Positions 25,269 to 33,134 of a DNA stretch of 64,000 nucleotides are shown piece by piece. The notes under the pieces were generated by a model. It saw only the letters and a program-made list of their open reading frames with translations, made no database searches and was not told the DNA's origin. The stretch spans positions 62,001-126,000 of the forward strand of contig NZ_JAPDOD010000020.1 in the NCBI RefSeq assembly GCF_027587205.1, in the 5' to 3' direction. Position numbers and translations under genes: made by a program. This DNA comes from Solirubrobacter ginsenosidimutans. Its GTDB lineage: Bacteria; Actinomycetota; Thermoleophilia; Solirubrobacterales; Solirubrobacteraceae. How positions within the stretch are numbered: position 1 is the stretch's first letter; the number at the start of each line of letters is the position of its first letter.

Positions 25269-25724
25269 ATGACGGATCCACAGATATCTGAGCTGGGCAA
25301 GGCGATCACCGAGGTCTCCGAGAAGGCCTCGCTGCTCGTCCGCGAGGAGATCGCGCTCGCCAAGGCGGAGCTGACCGAGAAGGCCACCGGGCTCGCCAAG
25401 GGCGCGGCCGTCGGCGCCGCCGCGGGCGTCTTCATCCTCACCGGGCTCATCTACTTCCTGCATTTCGTCGCGCTGGGGATCGCCGAGCTCCTCGGCAGCG
25501 GCGCGTGGCTCGGCTACCTGATCGTGTCGGGCACCCTGTTCCTACTCGGCGGGCTCGCCGGGTTCCTCGCCGCGCGCTTCTTCAAGAAGGGCTCGCCGCC
25601 CACCCCGACGATGGCCATCGAGGAGGCTCAGCTGATCAAGCAGACGCTCACGGCCCCGCATCCCGCGACGCCGTCCGGCGCCGTCACGCCGGCCACGCCC
25701 TCGAACGTGGAGGCGAAGCGATGA
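25269..25724 (+). CDS. Phage_holin_3_6-family membrane protein
   Basis: 151 residues. An amphipathic N-terminus (ISELGKAITEVSEKASLLVREEIALAKAE) precedes two hydrophobic segments (about 58-80 and 86-108) joined by a short loop, then a Thr/Pro/Ala-rich tail. This is the usual layout of the actinobacterial superfamily III holin-like proteins; these are chromosomal envelope proteins and not evidence of a prophage. The stop overlaps the next start (ATGA). Confidence 0.85.
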   Translation: MTDPQISELGKAITEVSEKASLLVREEIALAKAELTEKATGLAKGAAVGAAAGVFILTGLIYFLHFVALGIAELLGSGAWLGYLIVSGTLFLLGGLAGFLAARFFKKGSPPTPTMAIEEAQLIKQTLTAPHPATPSGAVTPATPSNVEAKR

Positions 25725-25963
25725 GCGGCGCGCGCACCCCGCAGGAGATCCGGGCCTCGATCGAGGCCAACCGCGCCGATCTCGCGGTCGCCGTCGAATC
25801 GCTGCGCGGCGAAGTCGCCAAGGCGACCGACTGGCGCGGCCAGCTGCGGGCGCACAAGCGTGAAGTGATCATCGGCGCGGCCGTCGCGGGCTTCGTCGTC
25901 GGCGGTGGCATCGCGGCCTTCACCGGCCTGCTCACCGGCCGGCGCAGTTCCCGCCGTTACTAG
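25721..25963 (+). CDS. DUF3618 family protein
   Basis: 80 residues. The N-terminus RTPQEIRASIEANRADLAVAVESLRGEV is the DUF3618 signature (short helical pair), and a hydrophobic segment (EVIIGAAVAGFVVGGGIAAF) follows, ending in a basic tail. DUF3618 proteins are routinely found after holin-like proteins in actinobacteria; their job is unknown. ATGA overlap with the holin-like gene. The stop shares CTAG with the convergent AI-2E family gene. Confidence 0.85.
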   Translation: MSGARTPQEIRASIEANRADLAVAVESLRGEVAKATDWRGQLRAHKREVIIGAAVAGFVVGGGIAAFTGLLTGRRSSRRY

Positions 25964-27123
25964 ACGGCGGGGGCCGGCGGCGGCGTGTCGGCGGCAGTCG
26001 GTCCCGCTGGCGCGATGATGTCGTTCATCGTCTGGTCGTGGCGGAAGTCCCACCACTCGCGGATCGCGATCTGCACCGAGGCGGCGACCGGGATCGCGAC
26101 CAGCGCGCCGATCACGCCCAGCAGCGTCGAGCCGAACAGCACGGCGACCAGGACGATGAACGGGTGCACGTTGACGGCGCGCTTCTGGATCTGCGGCTGG
26201 ATCAGCGTGTTCTCGATCTGCTGATAGGCGATCGAGTAGATGACCCAGATGATCGTCGCCGTCGGGAAGTCGCCGAAGACGGTGACGACGCCCACGAGCA
26301 CGGCGCCGATCGTCGCGCCGACCAGCGGCACGAGGTCGGAGAAGAAGATCACGATCGCCAGGGCGCCGGCGAACGGCACGCCGAGGATCGCCAGGACGAT
26401 GTAGGCGAGGACGGCGGCGAGCGTCGCCTGCGCGAGCACGCCGCCGACGTACGCGCCGACCGCCTTGCCCATGTGGTCCAGCGCGGTGCGGATCCGCGTG
26501 GAGTGCTCGGGTGGTCGCAACTCCAACATGCGGTTCACCCACCCGGCGCCGCTGCCCAGTAGGAACGCCGTCAGCACGAGGATCGTGAACAGCGCGAACA
26601 GCGAGTTGACCAGCCCGAGGCCGATGTTGCCCAGCACATTGGCGGCGTCGCCCACCCGCGCGGGGAGCTTGTCGGCCTGTTGCTGCAGCTTCTCCGTGAT
26701 GTTGTAGTCGGCCTCGATCTTGCGCAGCCGCTCGTTCTTGTTCGTGTAGTCCTGCACGTCCTGCGCGTACCGCGGCAGGTTCTGGATCAGGTTGTTGCCC
26801 TGCGTCACGAGCGGCGGGATGATCAGCGCGCCGATCCCGATCGGGATCAACAGCAGGCAGAAATAGACGATCGTGATCGCGAACCCGCGCCGCATCCACT
26901 GATTGAGGACGTTGACGGGGCCCGAGAGCGCGACGGCCAAGAAGGTCGCGATCAGCACCCACCCGATCGGCTTGCGCAGCAGGTACACCAGGTACAGCGA
27001 GATCGCGAACGACACGAAGATCACGAGCGTGCGCACGATGATCCGCGGCGAGAACGCCGGGATGACCTGGATCGTCGGCGGCTCAGCGTCGCGACGGTTA
27101 CGAGGATCGAGCGGGACGCCCAC
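25960..27123 (-). CDS. AI-2E family transporter (PerM/YdiK-like)
   Basis: 387 residues, GTG start. The pattern of hydrophobic segments (two pairs, a long amphipathic middle region, then four C-terminal segments) matches the AI-2E exporter family PF01594. Family-typical segments include GPVNVLNQWMRRGFAITIVYF, IVIFFSDLVPLVGATIGAVL and NTLIQPQIQKRAVNVHPFIVL. Members export autoinducer-2, sodium or unknown compounds, so substrate is open. Confidence 0.88.
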   Translation of the reverse strand: MGVPLDPRNRRDAEPPTIQVIPAFSPRIIVRTLVIFVSFAISLYLVYLLRKPIGWVLIATFLAVALSGPVNVLNQWMRRGFAITIVYFCLLLIPIGIGALIIPPLVTQGNNLIQNLPRYAQDVQDYTNKNERLRKIEADYNITEKLQQQADKLPARVGDAANVLGNIGLGLVNSLFALFTILVLTAFLLGSGAGWVNRMLELRPPEHSTRIRTALDHMGKAVGAYVGGVLAQATLAAVLAYIVLAILGVPFAGALAIVIFFSDLVPLVGATIGAVLVGVVTVFGDFPTATIIWVIYSIAYQQIENTLIQPQIQKRAVNVHPFIVLVAVLFGSTLLGVIGALVAIPVAASVQIAIREWWDFRHDQTMNDIIAPAGPTAADTPPPAPAV

Positions 27124-27168
27124 CGACGCCCAGGTTCAACCCCGCAACGCTGATTCCTTCATGAACGC

Positions 27169-27243
27169 GGAAGGGCGAGCCGCAGGCGAGTCCTTCCAGC
27201 GACGCGAGCCCGCAGGGCGAGTCGTCGCCCTTTCAGAAAGGGC
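27169..27243. repeat. Array of three adjacent stem-loops
   Basis: Between the AI-2E gene start and the degV stop: GGAAGG (27169-27174) pairs with CCTTCC (27192-27197); GCGACG (27199-27204) pairs with CGTCGC (27223-27228); GCCCTTT (27227-27233) pairs with AAAGGGC (27237-27243). The loops of the first two share GCGAGC(C)CGCAGG(G)CGAGTC (27175-27192 and 27204-27223). The third overlaps the degV stop codon. Probably a terminator region of degV built from a duplicated hairpin. Confidence 0.6.
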
Positions 27244-28105
27244 CGAGCAGATCCGTGCGCAGGCCGGTGACGCCGAGGATTCCCGGGCCGGTGTGCGTCC
27301 CGATCACCGGGCCGATCTCCGAGATCAGCTCCGGATCGCGCCCGTAGATCGCGCGACCGCGCTCCGCGAGCCGCTCGGCCTCGGCCGGCGCCTGGATGTG
27401 CTGGATCGCGAAGCCGTCACAGCCGTCCTCGCGCCGCTGCTCGAGGTGGGCGACCAGCCGTTCGAACGCCCGGCTCGCCGTTCGCACCCGCTCGACGGGC
27501 TGCATCTCGCCCTCGATCGTGAGAATCGGCTTGACCTTCAGCGTCGCGCCGATCCACGCCCGCGCCGCGCCGATGCGCCCACCGCGCCGGAGGTATTCCA
27601 GCGTGTCGACCATCACGATGATCTTGAGGTTCTCGCGCATCGCCGCGGCGGCGGCCACCGCGCCGGCCAGGTCGGCACCGCCGGCGACGGCGTTGGTCGC
27701 CGCGACCGCCATGAACCCGTGCCCGGCGCAGCCCGTCAACGAGTCGACCACGACCATCTTCTCGGCCTGCATCCCGCGTTCGATCAGCAGGTCGCGCGCC
27801 TGCTCGGCCGCTCGGACCGTGCCGGAGATCCCGCCGCTGAGATGGATCGAGAGGATGTCGTCGCCCCGTTCCACGAGCGGCTCATACACGGCGAGGAAAT
27901 CGCCGACGCTCGGCTGCGACGTGCTCGGCAGCTCGCCGCCCGAGCGCAGGAAGGCGTAGTACGCGTCGTAGTCGGGGAGGTCGATCTCGCGGTCCGTACG
28001 CCCGTCCCAGTTCACGTAGAGCGACACCAGGTGCAGGCCATGGCGCTCGATCACCTCGCGCGGGAGATACTGCGTGGTGTCGGTCACGACGGCGACGGTG
28101 GACAT
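27233..28105 (-). CDS. DegV family fatty-acid-binding protein
   Basis: 290 residues from ATG 28105 (VAVVTDTTQYLPREVIERHGL). DegV/FakB proteins hold a fatty acid for a FakA-type kinase. Signatures: SLYVNWDGR, LPSTSQPSVGDFLAVYEPL, ILSIHLSGGISGTVRAAEQA, VVDSLTGCAGHGF and YLRRGGRIGAA, KVKPILTIEGE. An upstream in-frame extension is Arg-rich and unlike the family, so the shorter start is preferred. No fakA is adjacent. Confidence 0.9.
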   Translation of the reverse strand: MSTVAVVTDTTQYLPREVIERHGLHLVSLYVNWDGRTDREIDLPDYDAYYAFLRSGGELPSTSQPSVGDFLAVYEPLVERGDDILSIHLSGGISGTVRAAEQARDLLIERGMQAEKMVVVDSLTGCAGHGFMAVAATNAVAGGADLAGAVAAAAAMRENLKIIVMVDTLEYLRRGGRIGAARAWIGATLKVKPILTIEGEMQPVERVRTASRAFERLVAHLEQRREDGCDGFAIQHIQAPAEAERLAERGRAIYGRDPELISEIGPVIGTHTGPGILGVTGLRTDLLGPF

Positions 28106-28154
28106 GCCGCGTGAGCCTATCCCCCGGCTCGGACGAGCGCCGACGCGCCAAAAA

Positions 28155-28180
28155 TGTCGAACGCGTCTCACCCAGACGTC
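28155..28180 (+). promoter_or_regulatory. Candidate ECF42 promoter
   Basis: TGTCGA (28155-28160), 16 bases, then CGTC (28177-28180). This matches the -35 TGTCGA and -10 CGA/TC-type motif reported for ECF42 sigma factors, and it lies 55 bp before the DGPF gene whose downstream partner is such a sigma factor. Autoregulation is therefore likely. Assigned by eye. Confidence 0.6.
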
Positions 28181-28234
28181 GTAGGGTCACAACCGCGGCG
28201 AAGGCGTCGCGGACGAGCCCGAACGGAGGGTGCC

Positions 28235-28624
28235 ATGTTGTTCTACGCGCTGATCTACAACGACGAGTCGATGTACGCCGAGGCGACGCCTGAGGAGAGC
28301 GCCGCGATCTTCCAGGCCCACGGCGAATTCGGTCAGGCCGCGCGTGACGCCGGCGTGTTCGCCGGTGGCGACGGCCTGCAGGGGACGCAGAGCGCGACGA
28401 CGGTCCGCGTGCGCGACGGCGAGCGCATGCTCACCGACGGTCCCTTCTCGGAGACCAAGGAGCAGCTCGGCGGGTTCTACGCGCTCGAGTGCAAGGACCT
28501 GGACGAGGCGCTGGCCTGGGCGGCGAAGATCCCGGAGGCGAAGTTCGGCGCCGTCGAGGTCCGCCCGGTGATCGACTACGCCGCGCTCGAGAGCGCCCCG
28601 AGCGGGGCCGAGGCCACGGCCTGA
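28235..28624 (+). CDS. YCII-related DGPF-domain protein
   Basis: 129 residues. The family motif [20 protein letters not shown] is intact, preceded by [11 protein letters not shown] and the [12 protein letters not shown] helix and followed by [19 protein letters not shown] proteins are dimeric ferredoxin-like folds, function unproven, regularly paired with ECF41/42-type sigma factors. ATG at 28235 has a GGAGGG ribosome-binding site. The stop overlaps the sigma gene start. A sensor or target role for the sigma factor is inferred from context. Confidence 0.9.
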   Translation: MLFYALIYNDESMYAEATPEESAAIFQAHGEFGQAARDAGVFAGGDGLQGTQSATTVRVRDGERMLTDGPFSETKEQLGGFYALECKDLDEALAWAAKIPEAKFGAVEVRPVIDYAALESAPSGAEATA

Positions 28625-29847
28625 CCGAACCCCAGCACGTTCTCGTCGACCGCCTGTTCCGGCGCGAGTCCGGACAGGCGGTCGCCGTTCTCGCCCGCAT
28701 CCTCGGCGATCTCGATCGCGCCGAGGAGGCGGTCCAGGACGCCTTCCTCACCGCGCTCGAGCACTGGCCCGCGCGCGGCGCTCCCGACAACCCGGCGGCG
28801 TGGATCGTCACCGCCGCGCGCAACCGCGCACTGGACCGGATCCGCACCGAGCGCCGGTGGGCGGGCCGGCGAGCGGAGCTCGAGGGCGAGCTGCGCGCGC
28901 TCGGCGGCGGCGAGGACGAATCCGAAGCGGAGCTTGAGCTCGTGAGCCCGATCCCCGACGAGCGGCTGCGGCTGATCTTCACGACCTGCCATCCGGCGCT
29001 CGCGCCCGAAGCCCGGGTGGGGTTGACGCTGCGCGCGCTCGGCGGCCTCACGACGGGCGAAGTGGCGCGGGCGTTCCTGATCTCCGAGCCGGCGATGGCG
29101 CAGCGGATCGTCCGCGCCAAGCAGAAGATCGCGTCCGCCGGCATCCGTTACGAGGTGCCGCGCGACGTCGACCTGCCCGCGCGGCTGCGCAGCGTGCTCG
29201 CCACCGTCTACCTCGTCTTCAACGCCGGCTACGGCCCGCCGGTGCGCGCCGGCCTGTGCGAGGAGGCGATCCGCCTGGCGCGCGTGCTCGTGGACCTGAT
29301 GCCCGACGAGCCCGAGGCGATCGGGCTGCTCGCGCTGATGCTCCTGCAGCACTCGCGCCGCGACGCGCGCGTCGACGCCGACGGCCGGCTCGTGCTCCTC
29401 CCGGACCAGGATCGCTCGCGCTGGGACGTGACCGCGATCATGGAGGGCGAGCGGCTCGTCGCCCGCGGCTGGCGCCTCGGCCGGCTCGGTCCCCACCTGG
29501 CGCAGGCGTCGATCGCCGTCGAGCACTCCCGCGGCTCGGACTGGACGCGGATCGTCTGGCTCTACGACCAGCTGTGGGCGATCTCGCCGACGCCGATCGT
29601 CGCCCTCAACCGCGCCGTCGCCATCGCCGAGCGCGACGGCCCGCAAGCCGGCCTGGACCTGATGGACGAGCTCGATCTCGGCGGCTACCACCTCTTCCAC
29701 GCCGCCCGCGCCGACCTCCTGCGCCGCCTGGACCGCCGCGACGAGGCCGCCGACGCCTACCTAAAGGCCCTGTCCCTCACCGACAGCGAGGTCGAGCGCG
29801 ACTTCCTTGCACAGAGACTGCACAACATAAAGGGACTGTCCCTTTAG
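28621..29847 (+). CDS. ECF sigma factor with C-terminal TPR-like extension (ECF42-type)
   Basis: About 408 residues. Sigma region 2 lies near the start ([40 protein letters not shown]) and region 4 near 140-185 ([36 protein letters not shown]). A long helical C-terminus follows, with repeats such as [19 protein letters not shown] and [26 protein letters not shown]. This layout plus the upstream DGPF gene is the ECF42 arrangement, which lacks an anti-sigma factor. The most likely start is CTG at 28621 ([13 protein letters not shown]), overlapping the previous stop; no ATG, GTG or TTG fits better. The final residues are encoded inside a palindrome. Confidence 0.85.
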   Translation: MTEPQHVLVDRLFRRESGQAVAVLARILGDLDRAEEAVQDAFLTALEHWPARGAPDNPAAWIVTAARNRALDRIRTERRWAGRRAELEGELRALGGGEDESEAELELVSPIPDERLRLIFTTCHPALAPEARVGLTLRALGGLTTGEVARAFLISEPAMAQRIVRAKQKIASAGIRYEVPRDVDLPARLRSVLATVYLVFNAGYGPPVRAGLCEEAIRLARVLVDLMPDEPEAIGLLALMLLQHSRRDARVDADGRLVLLPDQDRSRWDVTAIMEGERLVARGWRLGRLGPHLAQASIAVEHSRGSDWTRIVWLYDQLWAISPTPIVALNRAVAIAERDGPQAGLDLMDELDLGGYHLFHAARADLLRRLDRRDEAADAYLKALSLTDSEVERDFLAQRLHNIKGLSL

Positions 29848-29853
29848 GTTGTG
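29821..29853. repeat. Near-perfect palindrome across the sigma-factor stop
   Basis: CACAAC (29821-29826) pairs with GTTGTG (29848-29853), and TAAAGGGA (29828-29835) pairs with TCCCTTTA (29839-29846) around CTG. The TAG stop of the sigma gene (29845-29847) is inside, and the last bases overlap the GTG start of the ABC ATPase gene. It could be a partial terminator between the two genes or a REP-like insertion. Confidence 0.7.
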
Positions 29854-30663
29854 CGCGTGGCTGACGCACTCGCTGTTCATCAACTGCGCAAGCGCTATGG
29901 CGCGAATGAGGCGCTGAAGGGCGTCGATCTGAGGATCGGGGCGGGTGAGTTGGTGGGGCTGCTCGGGCCGAACGGGGCGGGCAAGTCGACGCTGGTGAAG
30001 ATCGCGTGCGGGCTGGTGCGGCCGACGTCCGGGACCGTGCGGCTGGGCGGCGCGATCGGCTATCTCGCGGAGCTGTTCCGCTTCCCCGACTGGCTGAGCG
30101 CGGACGAGCTGCTGGTGCTGCACCAGAAGCTCGCGCGCTCGCCGGGCGGCACGGGCGAACGGCGGGAGCTGCTCGAGCTGGTCGGCTTGGCCGAGGTCGC
30201 CGACCGGCGGGTGGGCGCGATGTCCAAGGGCATGCAGCAGCGGCTCGGGATCGCGCAGGCGATGATCGGCGATCCGAAGCTGCTGCTGCTGGACGAGCCG
30301 ACCAGCGCACTGGACCCGGCGGGGCGGCGGACCGTGCGCGAGCTGCTCGAGAACCTGCGCGAGCGCGGTGTGGCGGTGCTGCTGAACTCCCACCTGCTGT
30401 CCGAGGTCGAGCTGGTGTGCGACCGGGTGGCGATCATCGCCCGCGGGGAGGTCGTCGCGGCGGGCTCGCCGGACGAGCTCTCGCGCGCCGGCGGGGTCGA
30501 GGTGACGACCGGGCGCGGCGTGCGCAGCTTCGGGCAGGCCACGCGCGAGGAGGTCCCGCAGATCGTGCGCGAACTGGTCGAGGCGGGCGAGGACGTCTAC
30601 GAGGTCCGCGTCGTGCGTTCCTCGCTCGAGGACACCTACCTCGAAGTGGTGGGCGGGAAATGA
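29851..30663 (+). CDS. ABC transporter ATP-binding protein
   Basis: 270 residues. Walker [10 protein letters not shown], signature MSKGMQQRLGIAQAM in place of LSGGQ, Walker B LLLLDEPTSALDP and the H-loop LNSHLLSEVE are present. It is of the NosF/CcmA-like type that drives simple two-subunit exporters. The GTG at 29851 or 29857 may be the start; both lie beside the palindrome. It overlaps its permease gene (ATGA). Substrate unknown. Confidence 0.92.
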   Translation: MRVADALAVHQLRKRYGANEALKGVDLRIGAGELVGLLGPNGAGKSTLVKIACGLVRPTSGTVRLGGAIGYLAELFRFPDWLSADELLVLHQKLARSPGGTGERRELLELVGLAEVADRRVGAMSKGMQQRLGIAQAMIGDPKLLLLDEPTSALDPAGRRTVRELLENLRERGVAVLLNSHLLSEVELVCDRVAIIARGEVVAAGSPDELSRAGGVEVTTGRGVRSFGQATREEVPQIVRELVEAGEDVYEVRVVRSSLEDTYLEVVGGK

Positions 30664-31511
30664 GCGGCGCGCTGATCATCGCCGGCTTCGCGCTGCGCGA
30701 GTCGCTGCGGCGGCGCGTGTTCGTCGTCGTGGCGGTCCTGACGATCGCCTTCCTCGCGCTCTACGGCCTCGGCACCTGGCAGATCTCCAAGGAGACCGGC
30801 GACATCAGCAACGGCAGCGGGGTCGACGGCGACATCATCGCGGGCGCGACGCTGCTCGGCCTCTCGATGTTCGCGACGCTCTTCCTCGGCGCGATCCTCG
30901 CCGTCTTCCTGACGCTCGGCGCGGTGCGCGGAGACGCCGAGCGCGGGCTGCTGCAGCCGCTGCTCGTGCGGCCGATCTCACGCGCGACGTTCCTGCTCGG
31001 GCGCTTCGTCGCGGCGGGCAGCGTGTGCGCGGCGTATGTGATCGTCGTCTTCCTCGCGAGCGCGGTGATCACGAACGTCTTCATCGACTGGTGGCCGGAC
31101 CAAGTGATCGTCCCCGCGCTCGCGCTCGGCGCGGGCGTGGCGATCATCGCCGCGCTCGCCCTGGCCGGCAGCGTCGTGCTCTCCAGCACCGCCAACGGCA
31201 TCGCGATCTTCATGCTCTTCGGCGCCGGGCTGACCGCCGGCCTGCTCGGGCAGATCGCCGAGGCGCTCTCCAGCGACACGCTCGAGAACGTCAGCCGCGT
31301 GGCCGCCTGGCTGCTGCCGTTCGAAGCCCTCTACCAGTCGGCGCTGAACGGGATCACCTCGGACACCTTCGGCTTCTCCCGCTTCGCGATCGACCTCGGC
31401 CCGTTCGGCGGCGCGCAGACGTTCGGCGCGGGGCTGTGGCCCTACGCGCTGGCCTACAGCGCCGCAGTTGGCGCGGGCGCGCTGTGGGCGTTCCGGCGCC
31501 GCGACTTGTGA
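30660..31511 (+). CDS. ABC transporter permease (NosY-like)
   Basis: 283 residues with about six hydrophobic segments and the ABC2-type layout: an N-terminal cytoplasmic stretch ALRESLRRRVF, a large loop after the first helix (GTWQISKETGDISNGSGVDGD) and the conserved EALYQSALNGIT before the last helix. RGDAERGLLQPLLVRPISR is the typical cytoplasmic loop that contacts the ATPase. Translationally coupled to the preceding ATPase. Confidence 0.88.
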   Translation: MSGALIIAGFALRESLRRRVFVVVAVLTIAFLALYGLGTWQISKETGDISNGSGVDGDIIAGATLLGLSMFATLFLGAILAVFLTLGAVRGDAERGLLQPLLVRPISRATFLLGRFVAAGSVCAAYVIVVFLASAVITNVFIDWWPDQVIVPALALGAGVAIIAALALAGSVVLSSTANGIAIFMLFGAGLTAGLLGQIAEALSSDTLENVSRVAAWLLPFEALYQSALNGITSDTFGFSRFAIDLGPFGGAQTFGAGLWPYALAYSAAVGAGALWAFRRRDL

Positions 31512-31537
31512 GCGCCCGGGCGGGGTAGGTCACCACC

Positions 31538-31891
31538 ATGATTCCCGTCGAGAACATCACGGACTGGCGCGGACAGGACGTCCTCGACGCCGTCGGCGAG
31601 AAGCTCGGCAAGCTCGAAGAGGTCTACTTCGACGGTGAGACCGACGAGCCGACGTTCGCCGCGGTCAAGTCCGGCACGTTCTCGAAGTCGCTCACGCTCG
31701 TGCCGCTCACGCGCGCCAGCGTCGGCCGCGACTACGTGCGCGTCGACCGGCCCAAGGCAGAGTTCAAGAAGGCGCCGTCGTTCGACACCGACGTCGAGCT
31801 CACGATGGACCAGGAGGCCGAGACCTTCCGCCACTACGGCCTCGACTACACGCCCGCGGGCGAAGGCGCGCGCCGCCTCGCCAAGCGGTAG
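31538..31891 (+). CDS. PRC-barrel domain protein
   Basis: 117 residues. DWRGQDVLDAVGEKLGKLEEVYFD and the following VPLTRASVGRDYVRVDRPKAEFKKAPSFD are characteristic of cytoplasmic PRC-barrel proteins in actinobacteria, which appear linked to stress responses. The C-terminal QEAETFRHYGLDYTP is the usual small helix. Its TAG stop directly abuts the TAG stop of the convergent methyltransferase (TAGCTA). Confidence 0.85.
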   Translation: MIPVENITDWRGQDVLDAVGEKLGKLEEVYFDGETDEPTFAAVKSGTFSKSLTLVPLTRASVGRDYVRVDRPKAEFKKAPSFDTDVELTMDQEAETFRHYGLDYTPAGEGARRLAKR

Positions 31892-32488
31892 CTACCGCCG
31901 GATCGCGACGAAACGGCGGCCGACGGCGGGGAGCTCGCCCGTGGCGATCAGCCGCTCCTCCTCGTCGCGCAGCTCCGGGCGCAGCGGCCAGCGGTAGAGG
32001 TAGGCGCCGGGGACGGGCTCGCCGAGGTCGAACCACGGCGCGAGCTCATCACGGATGTGCCCGACCGAGTACAGGTGCTCGCGCATCTCCGCGACGTGAT
32101 CGGCCGGGTGCTTGGGGTTGTCGTGCTGGTCCAGCCACCAGGCCGAGGCGCGCTCGTCGAGCGCATCGACGTCGAACTCGTCGATCACGAGGCGGGCGCC
32201 GTGGCGCAGGACTTCCGAGAGGCGGCGCAGGGAGTGGCCGAGCGGGACGACGTGGTGCAGCGAGACCATCGCTACCGCGGCGTCGAACGAACGCGGCGGC
32301 GCGTCGAGGTCGATCAGCGCGACGGGCAGGACAGCGTCGGAGCCCTTGGGGTCGATGGCGGTGACGTCGTAGCCGGCGGTGCGCAGCAATGCGGCCAGCT
32401 CGCCGTCTCCCGCCCCGATCTCGAGGATGCGGGCGGGCGGCGGCGGAAGGGCGGCGCGAACGTAGGCGAGGGCGTCAGGCGCCGGCAC
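31892..32488 (-). CDS. Class I SAM-dependent methyltransferase
   Basis: About 198 residues from the GTG at 32488. Motif I is ILEIGAGDGELAALL, motif II VTAIDPKG, and the post-motif segment FDAAVAMVSLHHVVPLGHSLRRL is typical of the Methyltransf_11 group. Substrate unknown. It overlaps the response-regulator stop by 14 bp and is the last gene of the histidine kinase/regulator operon. Confidence 0.85.
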   Translation of the reverse strand: MPAPDALAYVRAALPPPPARILEIGAGDGELAALLRTAGYDVTAIDPKGSDAVLPVALIDLDAPPRSFDAAVAMVSLHHVVPLGHSLRRLSEVLRHGARLVIDEFDVDALDERASAWWLDQHDNPKHPADHVAEMREHLYSVGHIRDELAPWFDLGEPVPGAYLYRWPLRPELRDEEERLIATGELPAVGRRFVAIRR

Positions 32489-33134
32489 CCGGCTCGACGA
32501 TCCCGTGCTCGTAGGCGAAGACCACCGCCTGCACTCTGTCACGAAGGCCGAGCTTCATCAGGACCCGTGCCACGTGGGTCTTGACGGTCGCGTCGCCGAC
32601 GATCAGCCGGCTCGCGATCTCCTGGTTGCTGAGCCCGCGGGCGAGCAGCTCGAGCACCTCCAGTTCGCGGGCCGTCAGCTCGGCCAGCGTGGCGGGCGGC
32701 GGCTTGGTCGCCACCCGCCGGCCGAACGCCGCGATCACGCGCTGGGTCACCGCCGGGTCGATCAGTGCGTTGCCCGCGGCGACGGTCCGCACCGCGCCGA
32801 TCAGCTGCTCCGGCGGGGAGACCTTCAGCAGGAAGCCGCTCGTCCCGGCGCGCAGTGCCTCGTAGAGGTACTCCTCCTCGTCGAACGTGGTGAGGACGAG
32901 GACCTTGGGCGGGTCCGCGGCGGCGAGCATGCGGCGTGAGGCTTCCAGGCCGTCGAGCACCGGCATCCGGATGTCCATCAGGACGACGTCGGGCCGGACG
33001 CGGCGGGCGACCTCGAGCACCTGCTCGCCGTCGGCGGCCTCGCCGACGACCTCGATGTCCTCCTCGGCGTCGAGGACCATCTTCAGCCCGGCGCGCACGA
33101 GGAGCTGATCGTCGGCGACCACGACGGAGATCAT
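32475..33134 (-). CDS. NarL/LuxR-family response regulator
   Basis: 219 residues from ATG 33134. The receiver domain has VVADDQLLVRAG (acidic pocket), phospho-acceptor Asp in VVLMDIRMPVLDG, TTFDEEEYLYEAL and LKVSPPEQL (Lys). The C-terminal LuxR helix-turn-helix reads LTARELEVLELLARGLSNQEIASRLIVGDATVKTHVARVL. ATGA overlap with the histidine kinase gene makes it a cognate pair. Targets unknown. Confidence 0.93.
   Translation of the reverse strand: MISVVVADDQLLVRAGLKMVLDAEEDIEVVGEAADGEQVLEVARRVRPDVVLMDIRMPVLDGLEASRRMLAAADPPKVLVLTTFDEEEYLYEALRAGTSGFLLKVSPPEQLIGAVRTVAAGNALIDPAVTQRVIAAFGRRVATKPPPATLAELTARELEVLELLARGLSNQEIASRLIVGDATVKTHVARVLMKLGLRDRVQAVVFAYEHGIVEPGAGA

Noticed and set aside
24499..25963. 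Prophage remnant suggested by a holin-like gene
   Set aside because: Neighbours are small chromosomal envelope proteins and no phage structural, integrase or lysis genes are seen; this holin-like family is common in actinobacterial chromosomes.
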